Shown here: positions 31,189 through 40,840 of the stretch, one piece after another
Layout: each line of letters starts with the position of its first letter
Position numbering within the stretch: position 1 is the stretch's first letter
Assembly (NCBI GenBank): GCA_018655275.1
Contig: JABIJZ010000002.1
Span: forward strand, 124,001 to 188,000
DNA from: Candidatus Peregrinibacteria bacterium
GTDB taxonomy: Bacteria; Patescibacteriota; Gracilibacteria; UBA1369; LOWO2-01-FULL-3
Length of the DNA: 64,000 nt
Reading direction: 5' to 3'
The notes under the pieces: generated by a model
Databases searched by the model: none
What the model saw: only the letters and a program-made list of their open reading frames with translations
What the model was told of the DNA's origin: nothing
Program-made: the position numbers and the translations under genes

Positions 31189-33630
31189 ATGGGATTAGAA
31201 GCAGCACAATACGAAGATATTTTGGAAGATACTGATCAACAGGACAACCCTGATAATCAGGATAAAACCAAAAAAGAAAACGACCCCATGTCGGAAATTG
31301 ATGCCGTAAGGGGTAAATTAACCGATGAAGACAAAAAGAAAATCGAAAGAGGAGAAAAAAGCGTCGTAGATGCCGTCCAGGAAACACGCCAATCCAAAAA
31401 AGACGCCGAGCGTCTTCTTAAATTAGCTGAAGACCAAGACAAACTTACAAAAAAAGACGTCCTAAAGCTTAGAACAAAGCTGAAGACAGAGGACAACAAA
31501 GAATCCATCCAAGAAGTCTCAGACTTCCTGAAAGATGCCATTTCTAAAACAGGAGCAGAAACAAAGGACAAAAAAGCCGAACTCCAACCAGACGACCCAG
31601 ACCTAAAAAGAGCTCAAGAAACATACATAGGTTTAGTTAAAGACAATATACATTTCTTAGGTGTAGAACCTGCAAGAGAATATGAAGAATGGATCAAGAA
31701 ACAAACCCCAACACTAGAAAACCTCGAGAAAAGAACCAGAGAATTCTTCCAATCAGAACTTCCAGAAAGACAAAGAACCTACGAAAACTTACAAGGAGAA
31801 TTACTCAAAAACTGGGGGATAAAAGATCCTCTTCAAATTGAATTCATAAAAAAAGAAGGTTTATCAGAAAGAAAAGAATTCCTCAAAACATTAGTAGAAT
31901 TCCGAAGAGACAAAGGAGATTTATTCGACAAACTATATTCTTCTGAAGCAAAAGAAGCCCTATTGAAAGACATTGGGAAACTTCCAAAAAACACAGACCA
32001 CAAACAACGATTAAATGTCATCAACAAAGAAGAATCCCAAGCTTTCCACTCAATGGAAACAGCAGTGCTAGAATCAAAGATGAGTCAGAAATCAATGGAC
32101 GAAAACGTCGCACATTACAAAACAATAAAACTTCCAAAACAAAGATTAGAGAATCTAAAAATGTGGGAAGGCTTCATAGAAGCAGAACACGCACTTACAG
32201 ACGACTTGAAAAAAGTATTCGACCAAGACCCAGCAAACAAAGAAGGTTTCGCAATAGCATTCAGGATATTCAAAGACCTCAACTACGACGGCAAAAAACA
32301 ATTCATCGACAAACAAACCAAAGAAAGAGAAAAAGACATCAAAGAAGAAGAAATTAACAAACAACTAACCGTAGATGCCTTCAAACACGAATGCAAAAAA
32401 GCTGAGAAAGAAAACATAATCTCAAAGAAAACCAGCAAAAACTACGAGACATGGATCGACAAAAACGCAAAAGAATCAACATACGAGGAAACCAAAGTAT
32501 TCCTAGAAGTTCTTACTCAAGCATCTCCAAACGAAGATGCAAAAAACTTAGCAGCATACAAAAAACGAAGAAAACAGTACATAGACGATATGAAGAAATT
32601 CGAAAACATTTCCCCACAACTCACAAAAAAAAACCTAGATAAATGGCAAGAAGACTACGACGAAAAAGGCTGGAACAAAAGATCCCTCCAACACGACAAA
32701 TTGAAAAAAGAAATCGAGAAAGCAAAGACAAACCGAGTCAAAGAAAAATTCGAGAAAGCAAATCCGGAAGGAGAGAAAAACACCGAGTCAAAGGAAAGCA
32801 ACCTAGCTATCAAAAACAAAGAAACCGCAATGCAAGCTATCGAAGCATTGATAAAAGCTGGAGCATTAAAGAAAGCCCGATCACTCGCCGCAAAACTTCT
32901 CACAGAAAACCCTGAAGATGAAAAAGTCGAAGATCTATTAGACAAAATAGCTCTCGCATCAAAAGAAGGGAAAGAAGAAACATTAATGGACGACAAAAAC
33001 GTATTCAAACAAATGAACCAAGCAGCAGACCTGATAATTTCGGGAGACGCAACGATCTCAGAAGAAGCAAGAAGACTCCAAACAGAAGACACAGCCCTTC
33101 GATTAATGGAAGAAAGTGTCGACAGACACCACGGCACAATCAAAGCCAAAGATCGAAGCCAAAAAGAACTTCACCAAAAGACAAAATTCGACGAGGACGT
33201 CCAAGGAGCTACAGATGAATTCATGGAAGGCACAGACGACGACAAAGTCCTAGACGAAGACACATTGAAAGGCAAAGACGCAGTCCAAATCAATTTCCAA
33301 ACCAAACAAGACCGAAACGAAAAAGAATCTCTACGAAGAGACATCCAAAAAGAACAAGGCAAAAACAAAGAACATCACGGCGGTTCATCCGTAATAGAAT
33401 TCAAAAGAAAAGAAGGCGAAGAAAGAAGCTTAGACAAACGCGAAGCTCGAGCACTTCACTCAAAAGAAGAAAACGAATTAGTCGACCAAATAGTTCCAAA
33501 AATCCTCGCGGTAACCCACCCAGGACAAGATCACTCCGCAGAATTATTAGCAATCGCAAGAAAAGCAGCTCTTGAAAGATTGCGTAAAAAAGAAGAAGAT
33601 AAGATCGAGCAAATGTCCAAAGCTGCATAA
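31189..33630 (+). CDS. Long highly charged helical protein, unknown
   Basis: This 813-residue protein is dominated by Lys, Glu, Asp and Gln, with no signal peptide and no membrane helix, so it should be a large cytoplasmic helical or coiled-coil protein. Loosely repeated segments share an aromatic pattern such as EYEEWIKKQTPTLENLEKR (about 165), NYETWIDKNAKESTYEETK (about 420) and NLDKWQEDYDEKGWNKRSL (about 482). Residues 540-600 look TPR-like (AIEALIKAGALKKARSLAAKLLTENPEDEKV). It has its own promoter and is followed three bases later by a methyltransferase gene. No family recognised. Confidence 0.7.
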   Translation: MGLEAAQYEDILEDTDQQDNPDNQDKTKKENDPMSEIDAVRGKLTDEDKKKIERGEKSVVDAVQETRQSKKDAERLLKLAEDQDKLTKKDVLKLRTKLKTEDNKESIQEVSDFLKDAISKTGAETKDKKAELQPDDPDLKRAQETYIGLVKDNIHFLGVEPAREYEEWIKKQTPTLENLEKRTREFFQSELPERQRTYENLQGELLKNWGIKDPLQIEFIKKEGLSERKEFLKTLVEFRRDKGDLFDKLYSSEAKEALLKDIGKLPKNTDHKQRLNVINKEESQAFHSMETAVLESKMSQKSMDENVAHYKTIKLPKQRLENLKMWEGFIEAEHALTDDLKKVFDQDPANKEGFAIAFRIFKDLNYDGKKQFIDKQTKEREKDIKEEEINKQLTVDAFKHECKKAEKENIISKKTSKNYETWIDKNAKESTYEETKVFLEVLTQASPNEDAKNLAAYKKRRKQYIDDMKKFENISPQLTKKNLDKWQEDYDEKGWNKRSLQHDKLKKEIEKAKTNRVKEKFEKANPEGEKNTESKESNLAIKNKETAMQAIEALIKAGALKKARSLAAKLLTENPEDEKVEDLLDKIALASKEGKEETLMDDKNVFKQMNQAADLIISGDATISEEARRLQTEDTALRLMEESVDRHHGTIKAKDRSQKELHQKTKFDEDVQGATDEFMEGTDDDKVLDEDTLKGKDAVQINFQTKQDRNEKESLRRDIQKEQGKNKEHHGGSSVIEFKRKEGEERSLDKREARALHSKEENELVDQIVPKILAVTHPGQDHSAELLAIARKAALERLRKKEEDKIEQMSKAA

Positions 33631-33633
33631 CAT

Positions 33634-34236
33634 ATGGCAATCGCAATACAAGAAATCCTCACCTTCCTAGTTCTATTAGTAGTAATCATAGTAATGCTAG
33701 GACTCACAACTTCTTTCATAGTCGCATTTTTCGGCGGCGGCCCATTCGTCCCCACCCCAAAAAGAGCAGTTAAAGAAGTTCTCAAACACGCGAAGATTAA
33801 AAAAGGTGACGTAGTAATCGACATAGGCGCAGGCGACGGACGCTTTCTCCACTACGCAGAAAAATTATACGGAGCAGACGCAATAGGCTACGAAATCGAC
33901 CCATTCGTCTACGCAATCGCCATATTGAAAAAAGTCTTCCTCGGCTGGAAAGGCAAAATCATTAGAGGTAATTTCCAAAACTATTCACTTCGCAAAGCCG
34001 ACATCATCATCTGCTACATGCTCCCAAGCACTTTAAAAAAATACCAAAAGAAATTCGACAAAGAACTCCGCAAAGGATGCAAAGTCATATCCTACACATT
34101 CCACATCGGAACCTGGAAACCAATCAAAGAAATCGAGCCAGACCCAATTCTAAAAACAAAACGAATCTACATCTACAAAGTCGAAAAACCCGCAAAAAAA
34201 CGCACCAAAAAGAAAATCAAATCCAAAAAACAATAG
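33634..34236 (+). CDS. Membrane-anchored SAM-dependent methyltransferase-like protein
   Basis: This 200-residue protein has an N-terminal membrane helix (about 9-32). A class I methyltransferase domain follows with VVIDIGAGDGRFLHYAEK (motif I, about 63-80), AIGYEIDPF (acidic ribose-binding motif, about 90) and ADIIICYMLPS (about 123). The C-terminus is a Lys/Arg tail. The substrate is unknown; a membrane location suggests a lipid, quinone or membrane protein. Its 3' end overlaps the convergent comEC gene by 64 bases. Confidence 0.82.
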   Translation: MAIAIQEILTFLVLLVVIIVMLGLTTSFIVAFFGGGPFVPTPKRAVKEVLKHAKIKKGDVVIDIGAGDGRFLHYAEKLYGADAIGYEIDPFVYAIAILKKVFLGWKGKIIRGNFQNYSLRKADIIICYMLPSTLKKYQKKFDKELRKGCKVISYTFHIGTWKPIKEIEPDPILKTKRIYIYKVEKPAKKRTKKKIKSKKQ

Positions 34237-35549
34237 CCCACAAAAGCAAAACCCTCCCCCACCCCTTCAACCACAAAACTCCCAACCACAGCCAAAAACC
34301 CAAAGATCATTGCAAAAGGTATAAAAGGCAAAACAAAAACATTTGAGATAGGACACAGCAAAGAAATCCGCCCAAAGCTTTTCAAAATAACCGGCAAAGT
34401 GAAAACCTGCGCAGACAAAGTCAGTACAAAATTTTCACGAATCAAAAAGAACCTCGGAACCTTCCCCAAAATCTTTCCCAAAAGGCCGGGAGCCTTTTCA
34501 AGCCACGGAGAAACATAAACCAACCCAAGTGTCGCCAAAAAAGACAACTGAAATCCAATGTCTATCACAGCGATCTTTGGGTTCCACAAATTCATCAAAA
34601 AAGCCGCAAGCAAAATCGACACATAGATCTCCCCTTTCCGCCCAAAATACACAGCAAACAACGAAATAATCCCCATGATCCCAGCACGCACAACGGCACT
34701 ACTCGCCCCAACCAAAATCACAAAAACAACAACAAAAATAGTCGCCATAACAACCCGGACTTTCCGCGTCAGAAACCCAAACAACCCAAAAACCACAATA
34801 ATCACAAGCGTAATATTGTAACCAGAAATCGCAACAATATGAGTGAGCCCAGTTTTATTAAAGTCCTCCATCAAATCAGCAGGAATCCCTTTTCGCGACC
34901 CAAGCAACAACCCCGCCATCAAACTAGAATACGGCTCAGGGAAAAGCCGTCCAAGTCTCTTTTCGAAAACACCTTTAAAATCATAAATCCCTTTATAAAA
35001 ACTCCAACCACACCCTCCAACTTCAACAACAGTAATCCTGGGTTGACTCATCACAACCCCAACTCCAAATCTCGACAAATACCTCCCATAATCAAACCCC
35101 TCAAAAGATTCCGGCACAGAAACCTCCCCAACAACTCGGATCACATCACCATACTTATAAACAGGATATCTTCCTGCATTCAACAAAAGTCGCCCATCAT
35201 AACATCCCTCATCACTACAAACGTCTGAGACAGTATATTTAACCTTATCCACTCTCACATCCACTTCTTCCGAAACACACGCTCTCACGTCCACCACGTT
35301 CCCAGCAAGTTCAGTCACATCTCCTTCAAAGACCATGTCAGAAACAGCATACCGCCCCATCCCCACAACACACCCCAAACAAAACAACACAACCACCAAA
35401 AATTTCCCAGACATTTTCCACCAAACCCCAACAAAAACCAAAACAACACAAACAAACCAAAACCCTTCCCCCCTCCCCCATAAATCCTGCAGAAAAAGCC
35501 CCACCAAAAACCCAACCATAACAACAACCAAACCATAGCTTTTGCTCAT
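34173..35549 (-). CDS. comEC: ComEC/Rec2-family DNA uptake channel
   Basis: This 458-residue protein begins with two or three membrane helices, then a soluble OB-like domain (about 60-180), then the competence core with LLLGSRKGIPADLMEDFNKTGLTHIVAISGYNITLVI (about 220-257) and several further helices. The C-terminal metallo-beta-lactamase domain of full ComEC (about 750 residues) is missing, as in many short forms. ComEC carries single-stranded DNA into the cell. Coding on the minus strand of C-rich DNA gives it an extreme Val, Gly and Phe content. It overlaps the methyltransferase gene tail to tail. Confidence 0.9.
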   Translation of the reverse strand: MSKSYGLVVVMVGFLVGLFLQDLWGRGEGFWFVCVVLVFVGVWWKMSGKFLVVVLFCLGCVVGMGRYAVSDMVFEGDVTELAGNVVDVRACVSEEVDVRVDKVKYTVSDVCSDEGCYDGRLLLNAGRYPVYKYGDVIRVVGEVSVPESFEGFDYGRYLSRFGVGVVMSQPRITVVEVGGCGWSFYKGIYDFKGVFEKRLGRLFPEPYSSLMAGLLLGSRKGIPADLMEDFNKTGLTHIVAISGYNITLVIIVVFGLFGFLTRKVRVVMATIFVVVFVILVGASSAVVRAGIMGIISLFAVYFGRKGEIYVSILLAAFLMNLWNPKIAVIDIGFQLSFLATLGLVYVSPWLEKAPGLLGKILGKVPRFFLIRENFVLTLSAQVFTLPVILKSFGRISLLCPISNVFVLPFIPFAMIFGFLAVVGSFVVEGVGEGFAFVGYCFLDLIFFLVRFFAGFSTL

Positions 35550-35616
35550 AGCCCCAAGCTACAACAAAAACCTTAAATTTTTCTTAAATATTCCTTAAAT
35601 ATTTCTAAATTTTTCC

Positions 35617-36567
35617 TTAAAGCTCATCTCCAAGCTCCGTAGCCATGAAAGCGCCAAAGAACATCCCAAGATCAAAGACTTCGTAATCGACAGGAGCCTT
35701 AACTTGGAAAGGTTGATTGATGTCATAAAGAGCCAAATCCATGCCTCCTTCAACCAAGCTACCTTCCTCAGAAACAATAAAAGTTCCGGCAAAACCAGCA
35801 ATAGTGCTTGTATTAACATCAATCCAAACATCAAAGACATCATCCTTCATAGCTGCCAAAGATGCAGTCATCTTCTCTTTCTCTTCAGGAGTGAACTCCT
35901 CACCTTTAAGCTCCTTTGATTTAAGAGCGTAATCATAAATCCCATCAGTATCTAAACCTACAGTATAAAGATAAGCCTCATTTCCCTTCAACTCCTCAGC
36001 CCCTTTGAATTCAAATCCAGTAAAGAAGTTAGATTCCAAAATCAAATCACGAGCAGCCTTCCCTTCTTCAGTCAAATCTTCATAAGGAATTCCAAAATCT
36101 CCAAAACCTTCTACACCAAGACCAAGATCTTCAGTACTCGCCCCTTCAATCTGCCACCAAGTATCAACCAATGAAGCAAACAACTCCACAGGCATATCAG
36201 GTACAGTAGGTACATCCAACAACTTCAAATACAAGAAAGCTTCGACTTGTTTCAAAGCAACATCAAAACGATAATCCCCATCCACAGAGTTGATTTTCGC
36301 AACCATATTTATCTCAGATCCTCTGCTTCCATCATCCATAGAACTAAAAGATCCATTCACATCCATCTCAGCAACAACCTCTTCCTTCGTCAAAGTATCA
36401 GTCATATCAAAATTAAGATCCACTTCATATCTCAAAGAAGAAACTCCCATAAGATTGTAAACTCCCTCCTGTAAAAGCTTCGCAGAATCCAAAACAGGAT
36501 CCTCCTCTGAACACCCCACCAGGAACATAGTAGATAGAACTACAAGACCAATAATAAACTTTTTCAT
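35617..36567 (-). CDS. Lipoprotein, possibly LolA/LppX-like fold
   Basis: This 316-residue protein has a lipoprotein signal (MKKFIIGLVVLSTMFLVGC, lipid-modified Cys at residue 19). The mature part has many alternating beta segments with polar loops (LRYEVDLNFDMTDTLTKEEV, WIDVNTSTIAGFAGTF), consistent with an open beta-barrel lipid-binding fold, but I see no decisive motif. It is alone on the minus strand, divergent from the LCP gene. Function unknown. Confidence 0.7.
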   Translation of the reverse strand: MKKFIIGLVVLSTMFLVGCSEEDPVLDSAKLLQEGVYNLMGVSSLRYEVDLNFDMTDTLTKEEVVAEMDVNGSFSSMDDGSRGSEINMVAKINSVDGDYRFDVALKQVEAFLYLKLLDVPTVPDMPVELFASLVDTWWQIEGASTEDLGLGVEGFGDFGIPYEDLTEEGKAARDLILESNFFTGFEFKGAEELKGNEAYLYTVGLDTDGIYDYALKSKELKGEEFTPEEKEKMTASLAAMKDDVFDVWIDVNTSTIAGFAGTFIVSEEGSLVEGGMDLALYDINQPFQVKAPVDYEVFDLGMFFGAFMATELGDEL

Positions 36568-36643
36568 AAAATTTAAATTAAGATATATCCCCCAAATTCT
36601 AGAAGGTCCAAATATAATGTCAAATGTTTGATAAAGGATTCGA

Positions 36644-36671
36644 TTGCGCGAAATTTTTTTTTAAGTAAAAT
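36644..36671 (+). promoter_or_regulatory. Promoter for a leaderless LCP-family gene
   Basis: TTGCGC (36644-36649), 16 bases, TAAAAT (36666-36671), ending seven bases before ATG 36679. The transcript would begin at or next to the start codon. This supports 36679 over the upstream in-frame ATG at 36628. Confidence 0.55.
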
Positions 36672-36678
36672 ATCACCC

Positions 36679-38145
36679 ATGATGAGCAGAAAAAGAAAGC
36701 ATACAATCAACATTTCGATAATCGCATCCGTGATTATTGTCATCCTGTTATGCACAGCAATAGTTAAAGCAATCGCAAGCATAGACTTCAACGCAATCCT
36801 ACTATCTGCTGGAGCAGACCTCGAAGAAGACGCAGGCAACAGAACCAACTTTCTGCTACTCGGAACTGGAGGAGGAGAACACGACGGAGCAGACCTGACC
36901 GACACAATCATCCTGGTAAGCCTAAATAGAGACAACGGCACAATCTCACTAGTTTCCATCCCCCGAGACCTTCACATAGAAAATCCCGAACTCCAAAGCG
37001 CCCGAATCAACGAGATCTATTTCTACGCAAAAGAAAAATTCGGAGACTCAGAAGAAGGATTGGAGTATTTATTAGAAAAAGTTGAAGAATTCTCTGGAAT
37101 AGAAATCCCCTACTATATAAAGATCGACTTCGACGGATTCACAGAAATCATAGATGCCCTCGGAGGCATAGATATATATGTAGAAGAAAAACTATACGAT
37201 CCATTTTACCCAAGAGAAGGAACAATAGGTTTTGAACTATTTTCATTATCAAAAGGCAGACACCACCTCGACGGAGAAACAGCCCTCAAATACGCAAGAA
37301 GCCGAAAAACAACATCAGACTTCGACAGATCAAAACGCCAACAAGACATTCTCTACGCAATCAAAGAAAAAGCACTCCAAACCAAAACCATCTTAAGCAA
37401 AAGCAAACTCACAAACCTACTAGACACAGTCAAAAAGAACTTCGAAACAAACCTATCAGTAAGAGAATTCCTGACACTAGGAGCCCTAGCAGAAGATTTC
37501 AACAAAGACAGCATTACAAACAGAGTTCTACACGACGACCCAGTTTACTGTGGAGGATTCCTCTACACACCATTGGTACTCACTGAGAGCTACGACGGCG
37601 CATTCGTTTTAATCCCCGCAGGAAAAATAAGCACCGTCCAAAAATACTTCGAAATCGCAACAACACACCCAGAAGCTCTAGAAGAAAATTTGAAAGTTCA
37701 AATACTAAACGGAACCACAAAAAGCGGATCTGCTGCAGAAACAAAACAAGTTTTGCAACGATACTGCCTAAACATAACCAGATTCGGCAACGCAGCAAAT
37801 CAAGAAGTCACACAAACAAAAATCTACTACAAACCAACCCCCCTCCCAAAAGAAACCCCAGACAGCAAAATCGAATACGCAGAACCAAAAACATTAGAAC
37901 TTATAAAAGCCCTAATCCCAACTGCCGAAACTTCAACAGAGTTCCCACAAAACTACATAGACCTAGGCTACAAAAAAACCTCAGACATCATCATAGAACT
38001 AGGCTCAGACTACACACATTCAGACGACTTCCTCGTAGACGAATTCTACTCATTGTATGAAGAAATCTACGCAGAACCAGAAGAAGAAACAGAGGAAGGC
38101 GCAGAAACTTCAACCGAAACTCCAGCCGAAACCACAACCGAATGA
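36679..38145 (+). CDS. LytR-CpsA-Psr (LCP) family glycopolymer ligase
   Basis: This 488-residue protein has a cytoplasmic basic start, one membrane helix (about 9-30) and an external LCP domain (about 55-250) with NFLLLGTGG, DTIILVSLNRDNGTISLVSIPRDLHI and GETALKYARSRKTTSDFDRSKRQQDIL, including the Arg and Asp residues that bind the pyrophosphate lipid. A LytR_C-like domain (about 330-390, LKVQILNGTTKSGSA) and an acidic Thr/Glu tail follow. LCP enzymes attach polysaccharide or teichoic-type polymers to peptidoglycan. Its TGA overlaps the ATG of the pseudouridine synthase gene. Confidence 0.92.
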   Translation: MMSRKRKHTINISIIASVIIVILLCTAIVKAIASIDFNAILLSAGADLEEDAGNRTNFLLLGTGGGEHDGADLTDTIILVSLNRDNGTISLVSIPRDLHIENPELQSARINEIYFYAKEKFGDSEEGLEYLLEKVEEFSGIEIPYYIKIDFDGFTEIIDALGGIDIYVEEKLYDPFYPREGTIGFELFSLSKGRHHLDGETALKYARSRKTTSDFDRSKRQQDILYAIKEKALQTKTILSKSKLTNLLDTVKKNFETNLSVREFLTLGALAEDFNKDSITNRVLHDDPVYCGGFLYTPLVLTESYDGAFVLIPAGKISTVQKYFEIATTHPEALEENLKVQILNGTTKSGSAAETKQVLQRYCLNITRFGNAANQEVTQTKIYYKPTPLPKETPDSKIEYAEPKTLELIKALIPTAETSTEFPQNYIDLGYKKTSDIIIELGSDYTHSDDFLVDEFYSLYEEIYAEPEEETEEGAETSTETPAETTTE

Positions 38146-38858
38146 GACTAAACAAATTTCTCGCACAAAGCGGGCTAACTAGCCGTAGAAAAGCAGACCA
38201 ACTCATAGAAAAAGGAGAAGTTTTCGTAAACGGCAAATGCATCACAAGACTCGGCACAATCATCGATCCATCAAAAGACAAAGTCATATTGGGAGACAAA
38301 ATTCTAGACAAACAACCCATAGAACTAAAGAAAAGATTCAAATACCTAGCCATAAACAAACCCGAAGGCTACGTAACAACCCTGGAAGACCCACACAACG
38401 AAACAACCATAATGGACCTCGTTCCAAAGAGATTAGCAAAAGAAGGCCTGAAACCAATCGGCCGCCTCGACAAAAATTCAGAAGGTCTAATCGTCCTAAC
38501 CAACGACCTCGAATTCATAAACGAAATGACCCATCCCAAATACGAAAAAGAAAAAGAATACTTCGTCATCATAAAAGGTAAACTCACCACAGCAGAGCAA
38601 GAACAACTCGAAAAAGGAATCCTACTCGAAGGTAAAAAAACTCTCCCATGCAAAATAAACCCACGAGAAAGACAAAAAACCAAGACTCGCCTAACCATAA
38701 CATTAAGAGAAGGACGTAAACGCCAAATCAGAAAAATGTTTCAACATTTAAATCATCATGTACTATACTTGCAAAGAATTCGAATCGGGGATCTTAAACT
38801 TGGGCCTCTAAAAAAAGGCCAATCTGAATTAATCAACAAAGAATGCTTACAAGCTTAA
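38142..38858 (+). CDS. Pseudouridine synthase RsuA/RluB family
   Basis: This 238-residue protein has an N-terminal S4 RNA-binding domain (MRLNKFLAQSGLTSRRKADQLI, 1-60) and a catalytic domain with the invariant Asp in GRLDKNSEGLIVLTND (about 107-122), then EKEYFV and the C-terminal REGRKRQIRKMF motif (about 190). It converts uridine to pseudouridine in ribosomal RNA. The 23S (RluB) and 16S (RsuA) specificities cannot be separated here. It is coupled to LCP by an ATGA overlap, and its end overlaps the next gene by 16 bases. Confidence 0.93.
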   Translation: MRLNKFLAQSGLTSRRKADQLIEKGEVFVNGKCITRLGTIIDPSKDKVILGDKILDKQPIELKKRFKYLAINKPEGYVTTLEDPHNETTIMDLVPKRLAKEGLKPIGRLDKNSEGLIVLTNDLEFINEMTHPKYEKEKEYFVIIKGKLTTAEQEQLEKGILLEGKKTLPCKINPRERQKTKTRLTITLREGRKRQIRKMFQHLNHHVLYLQRIRIGDLKLGPLKKGQSELINKECLQA

Positions 38859-39763
38859 TTGGTTTTTATATCGCTTCAACGCTTCAGCCTATTTTACCAA
38901 TAAATCTAGAAGACAACATCCAAAGCCTCCAGATAATTGAACAAGCCTCTTTGAATATACACAAATTGGATTTCCACAATCTCCTTTCCGCAAGCCCGAT
39001 CCCAATCAAGAAAGATACTTTCGTTTCCCCAGTCATAGAAGCAAAATCATCAGTAGCCATCGACAACCAAACAGGAGAAGTTTTGTTCGAAAAAAACGGG
39101 AACGCCAGACGACAAATAGCATCCATCACAAAACTCATGACAGCAACAATCATCTTGGAAGAAAACAATCTCCAAGACATCGTCACAATTTCAAATACAG
39201 CCAGCAATACAAACGGATCCCAAATGTTCTTAAGAGTAAATGAACAAATAACAGTAGAAGATCTCCTATACGGGGTCTTAATTAACTCAGCAAATGATGC
39301 AGCCGAAGCTCTCGCAGAACACAACGCAGGCTCAATAAAAAAGTTTGTAGAAAAAATGAACAACAAAGCCAGCGAACTCGGACTACTTAACACAAGATTC
39401 CAAAACCCAATAGGCTTCGACCACAGATACAATTACTCATCCGCAATCGACGTCGCAAAACTAGCAAGATACGCATACCAAAAATCCTTCGTACAAGAAG
39501 CAGCAACAATCCAAGAGCTCGAAGTAATGTCAGTCGACAAACAATACACTCACGACCTCGAAACAACCAATGAACTCCTAGGAAGTTATTTAAATATAAA
39601 AGGCCTAAAAACTGGGAAAACCGAATTGGCAGGACTCTGCCACGTTTCAGTTGCAGAAAACGACGAAGGCAATGATATAATAACTGTCGTGCTAGGAAGC
39701 CCAGACAGATTCAGAGAAAGCAAAGTGCTGATCGACTGGATCTTTCGAGCCTACATTTGGTAA
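38843..39763 (+). CDS. D-alanyl-D-alanine carboxypeptidase (peptidase S11)
   Basis: This 306-residue penicillin-binding-type enzyme trims peptidoglycan side chains. It has a short hydrophobic N-terminus acting as signal or anchor, then KSSVAIDNQTGEVLFEKN, the catalytic SxxK in SITKLMTA (about 95-102), SAN near 151 and KTG near 255 (LKTGKTELAG). It lacks the C-terminal domain of full-length DacA. It belongs to a run LCP-pseudouridine synthase-carboxypeptidase-mraY with tiny gaps or overlaps, so probably one transcript. Confidence 0.92.
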   Translation: MLTSLIGFYIASTLQPILPINLEDNIQSLQIIEQASLNIHKLDFHNLLSASPIPIKKDTFVSPVIEAKSSVAIDNQTGEVLFEKNGNARRQIASITKLMTATIILEENNLQDIVTISNTASNTNGSQMFLRVNEQITVEDLLYGVLINSANDAAEALAEHNAGSIKKFVEKMNNKASELGLLNTRFQNPIGFDHRYNYSSAIDVAKLARYAYQKSFVQEAATIQELEVMSVDKQYTHDLETTNELLGSYLNIKGLKTGKTELAGLCHVSVAENDEGNDIITVVLGSPDRFRESKVLIDWIFRAYIW

Positions 39764-39789
39764 ATCACATACCCATAAACAAAATACTT

Positions 39790-40839
39790 ATGAATGAGCT
39801 AATTCGCGACCTTACATTGATTTTCGGATCTTCACTGCTTGCGTTTGTTATAACAATCATTTTGGTCCCAAGCTTCACAAAATTTGTAAAAAAACATCAG
39901 TTCGGACAACAAATAAAAGCCAACGCCATCACCGGAGAAAAAGCGACACTCTTCGCAGCACTCCACGCAAAAAAAGCAGGTACACCAACCATGGGAGGAG
40001 TATTGATTTGGGGAAGTTCATTCCTAGTGGTATTGCTATCCAGAGTATTGTCAGCAATGGGCCTTTTCGACAGATCACTCCTAAACAGAAAAGAGACATG
40101 GATCCCAATCTTCACACTTCTAGCTGTAGGAACACTCGGAGCTCTAGACGATTATCTCAACATCAAAGGAATCGGCAAACAAAAAGGACTCAGCGCAAAA
40201 TTCAAACTACTATGGCTCTCCATCTTTGGAGGAGTCGGAGCTTGGTGGTTCTTCGCAAAATTAGGATTCGATTCAATAAATGTGCCAGGCATCGGAGACG
40301 TAACTTTGGGATGGTGGTACATTCCCCTATTCATATTCATCATTCTCGCAACATCAAACTCAGTCAACCTAACAGACGGCCTAGACGGCTTAGCAAGCGG
40401 ATTGCTCATCCTAGCATTCGGAGTATTCGGAGTAATAGCATACGCAAAAGGACTACTCATACTCTCTGCATTCTGCGCAGTGATAACAGGATCAACAGTA
40501 GCATTCCTATGGTTCAACATCCCACCCGCCCGATTTTACATGGGAGACACAGGTGCATTGAGCCTCGGGGCCACACTGGGAGTGATCGCCATGCTCACGG
40601 ACCAGGTCCTCATTCTTCCATTAATAGGTTTCATTTTTGTAATAGAAACAATCTCAGTGATCATCCAGATAACATCAAAGAAACTCTTCAAAAGAAAAGT
40701 TTTCAAGATTGCACCAATCCACCATCACTTCGAAGCAAAAGGATGGCCAGAATACAAAGTCGTAATGCGCTTCTGGACAATCGGAGCCTTCACAGCAACA
40801 ATAGGCCTAATCTTAGGATTGATCAGTATCACAACTTAA
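39790..40839 (+). CDS. mraY: Phospho-N-acetylmuramoyl-pentapeptide transferase
   Basis: This 349-residue polytopic enzyme makes lipid I from UDP-MurNAc-pentapeptide and undecaprenyl phosphate. Motifs are GTPTMGGVLIWG near 61, the Asp pair in TLGALDDYLNIKG near 117, NSVNLTDGLDGLASGL near 190 and FYMGDTGALSLGATLG near 246, with the HHHFEAKGWPE loop near 314. I prefer ATG 39790; a TTG at 39757 in frame overlaps the previous gene and adds residues not expected for the family. Confidence 0.95.
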   Translation: MNELIRDLTLIFGSSLLAFVITIILVPSFTKFVKKHQFGQQIKANAITGEKATLFAALHAKKAGTPTMGGVLIWGSSFLVVLLSRVLSAMGLFDRSLLNRKETWIPIFTLLAVGTLGALDDYLNIKGIGKQKGLSAKFKLLWLSIFGGVGAWWFFAKLGFDSINVPGIGDVTLGWWYIPLFIFIILATSNSVNLTDGLDGLASGLLILAFGVFGVIAYAKGLLILSAFCAVITGSTVAFLWFNIPPARFYMGDTGALSLGATLGVIAMLTDQVLILPLIGFIFVIETISVIIQITSKKLFKRKVFKIAPIHHHFEAKGWPEYKVVMRFWTIGAFTATIGLILGLISITT

Positions 40840-40840
40840 A

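Noticed and set aside
36628-36678. Upstream ATG 36628 as the LCP start
   Set aside because: It lies upstream of the predicted -35 and -10 boxes; the membrane anchor is complete from 36679.
39757-39789. TTG 39757 as the mraY start
   Set aside because: It overlaps the end of the carboxypeptidase gene and adds atypical residues; ATG 39790 fits the family start.
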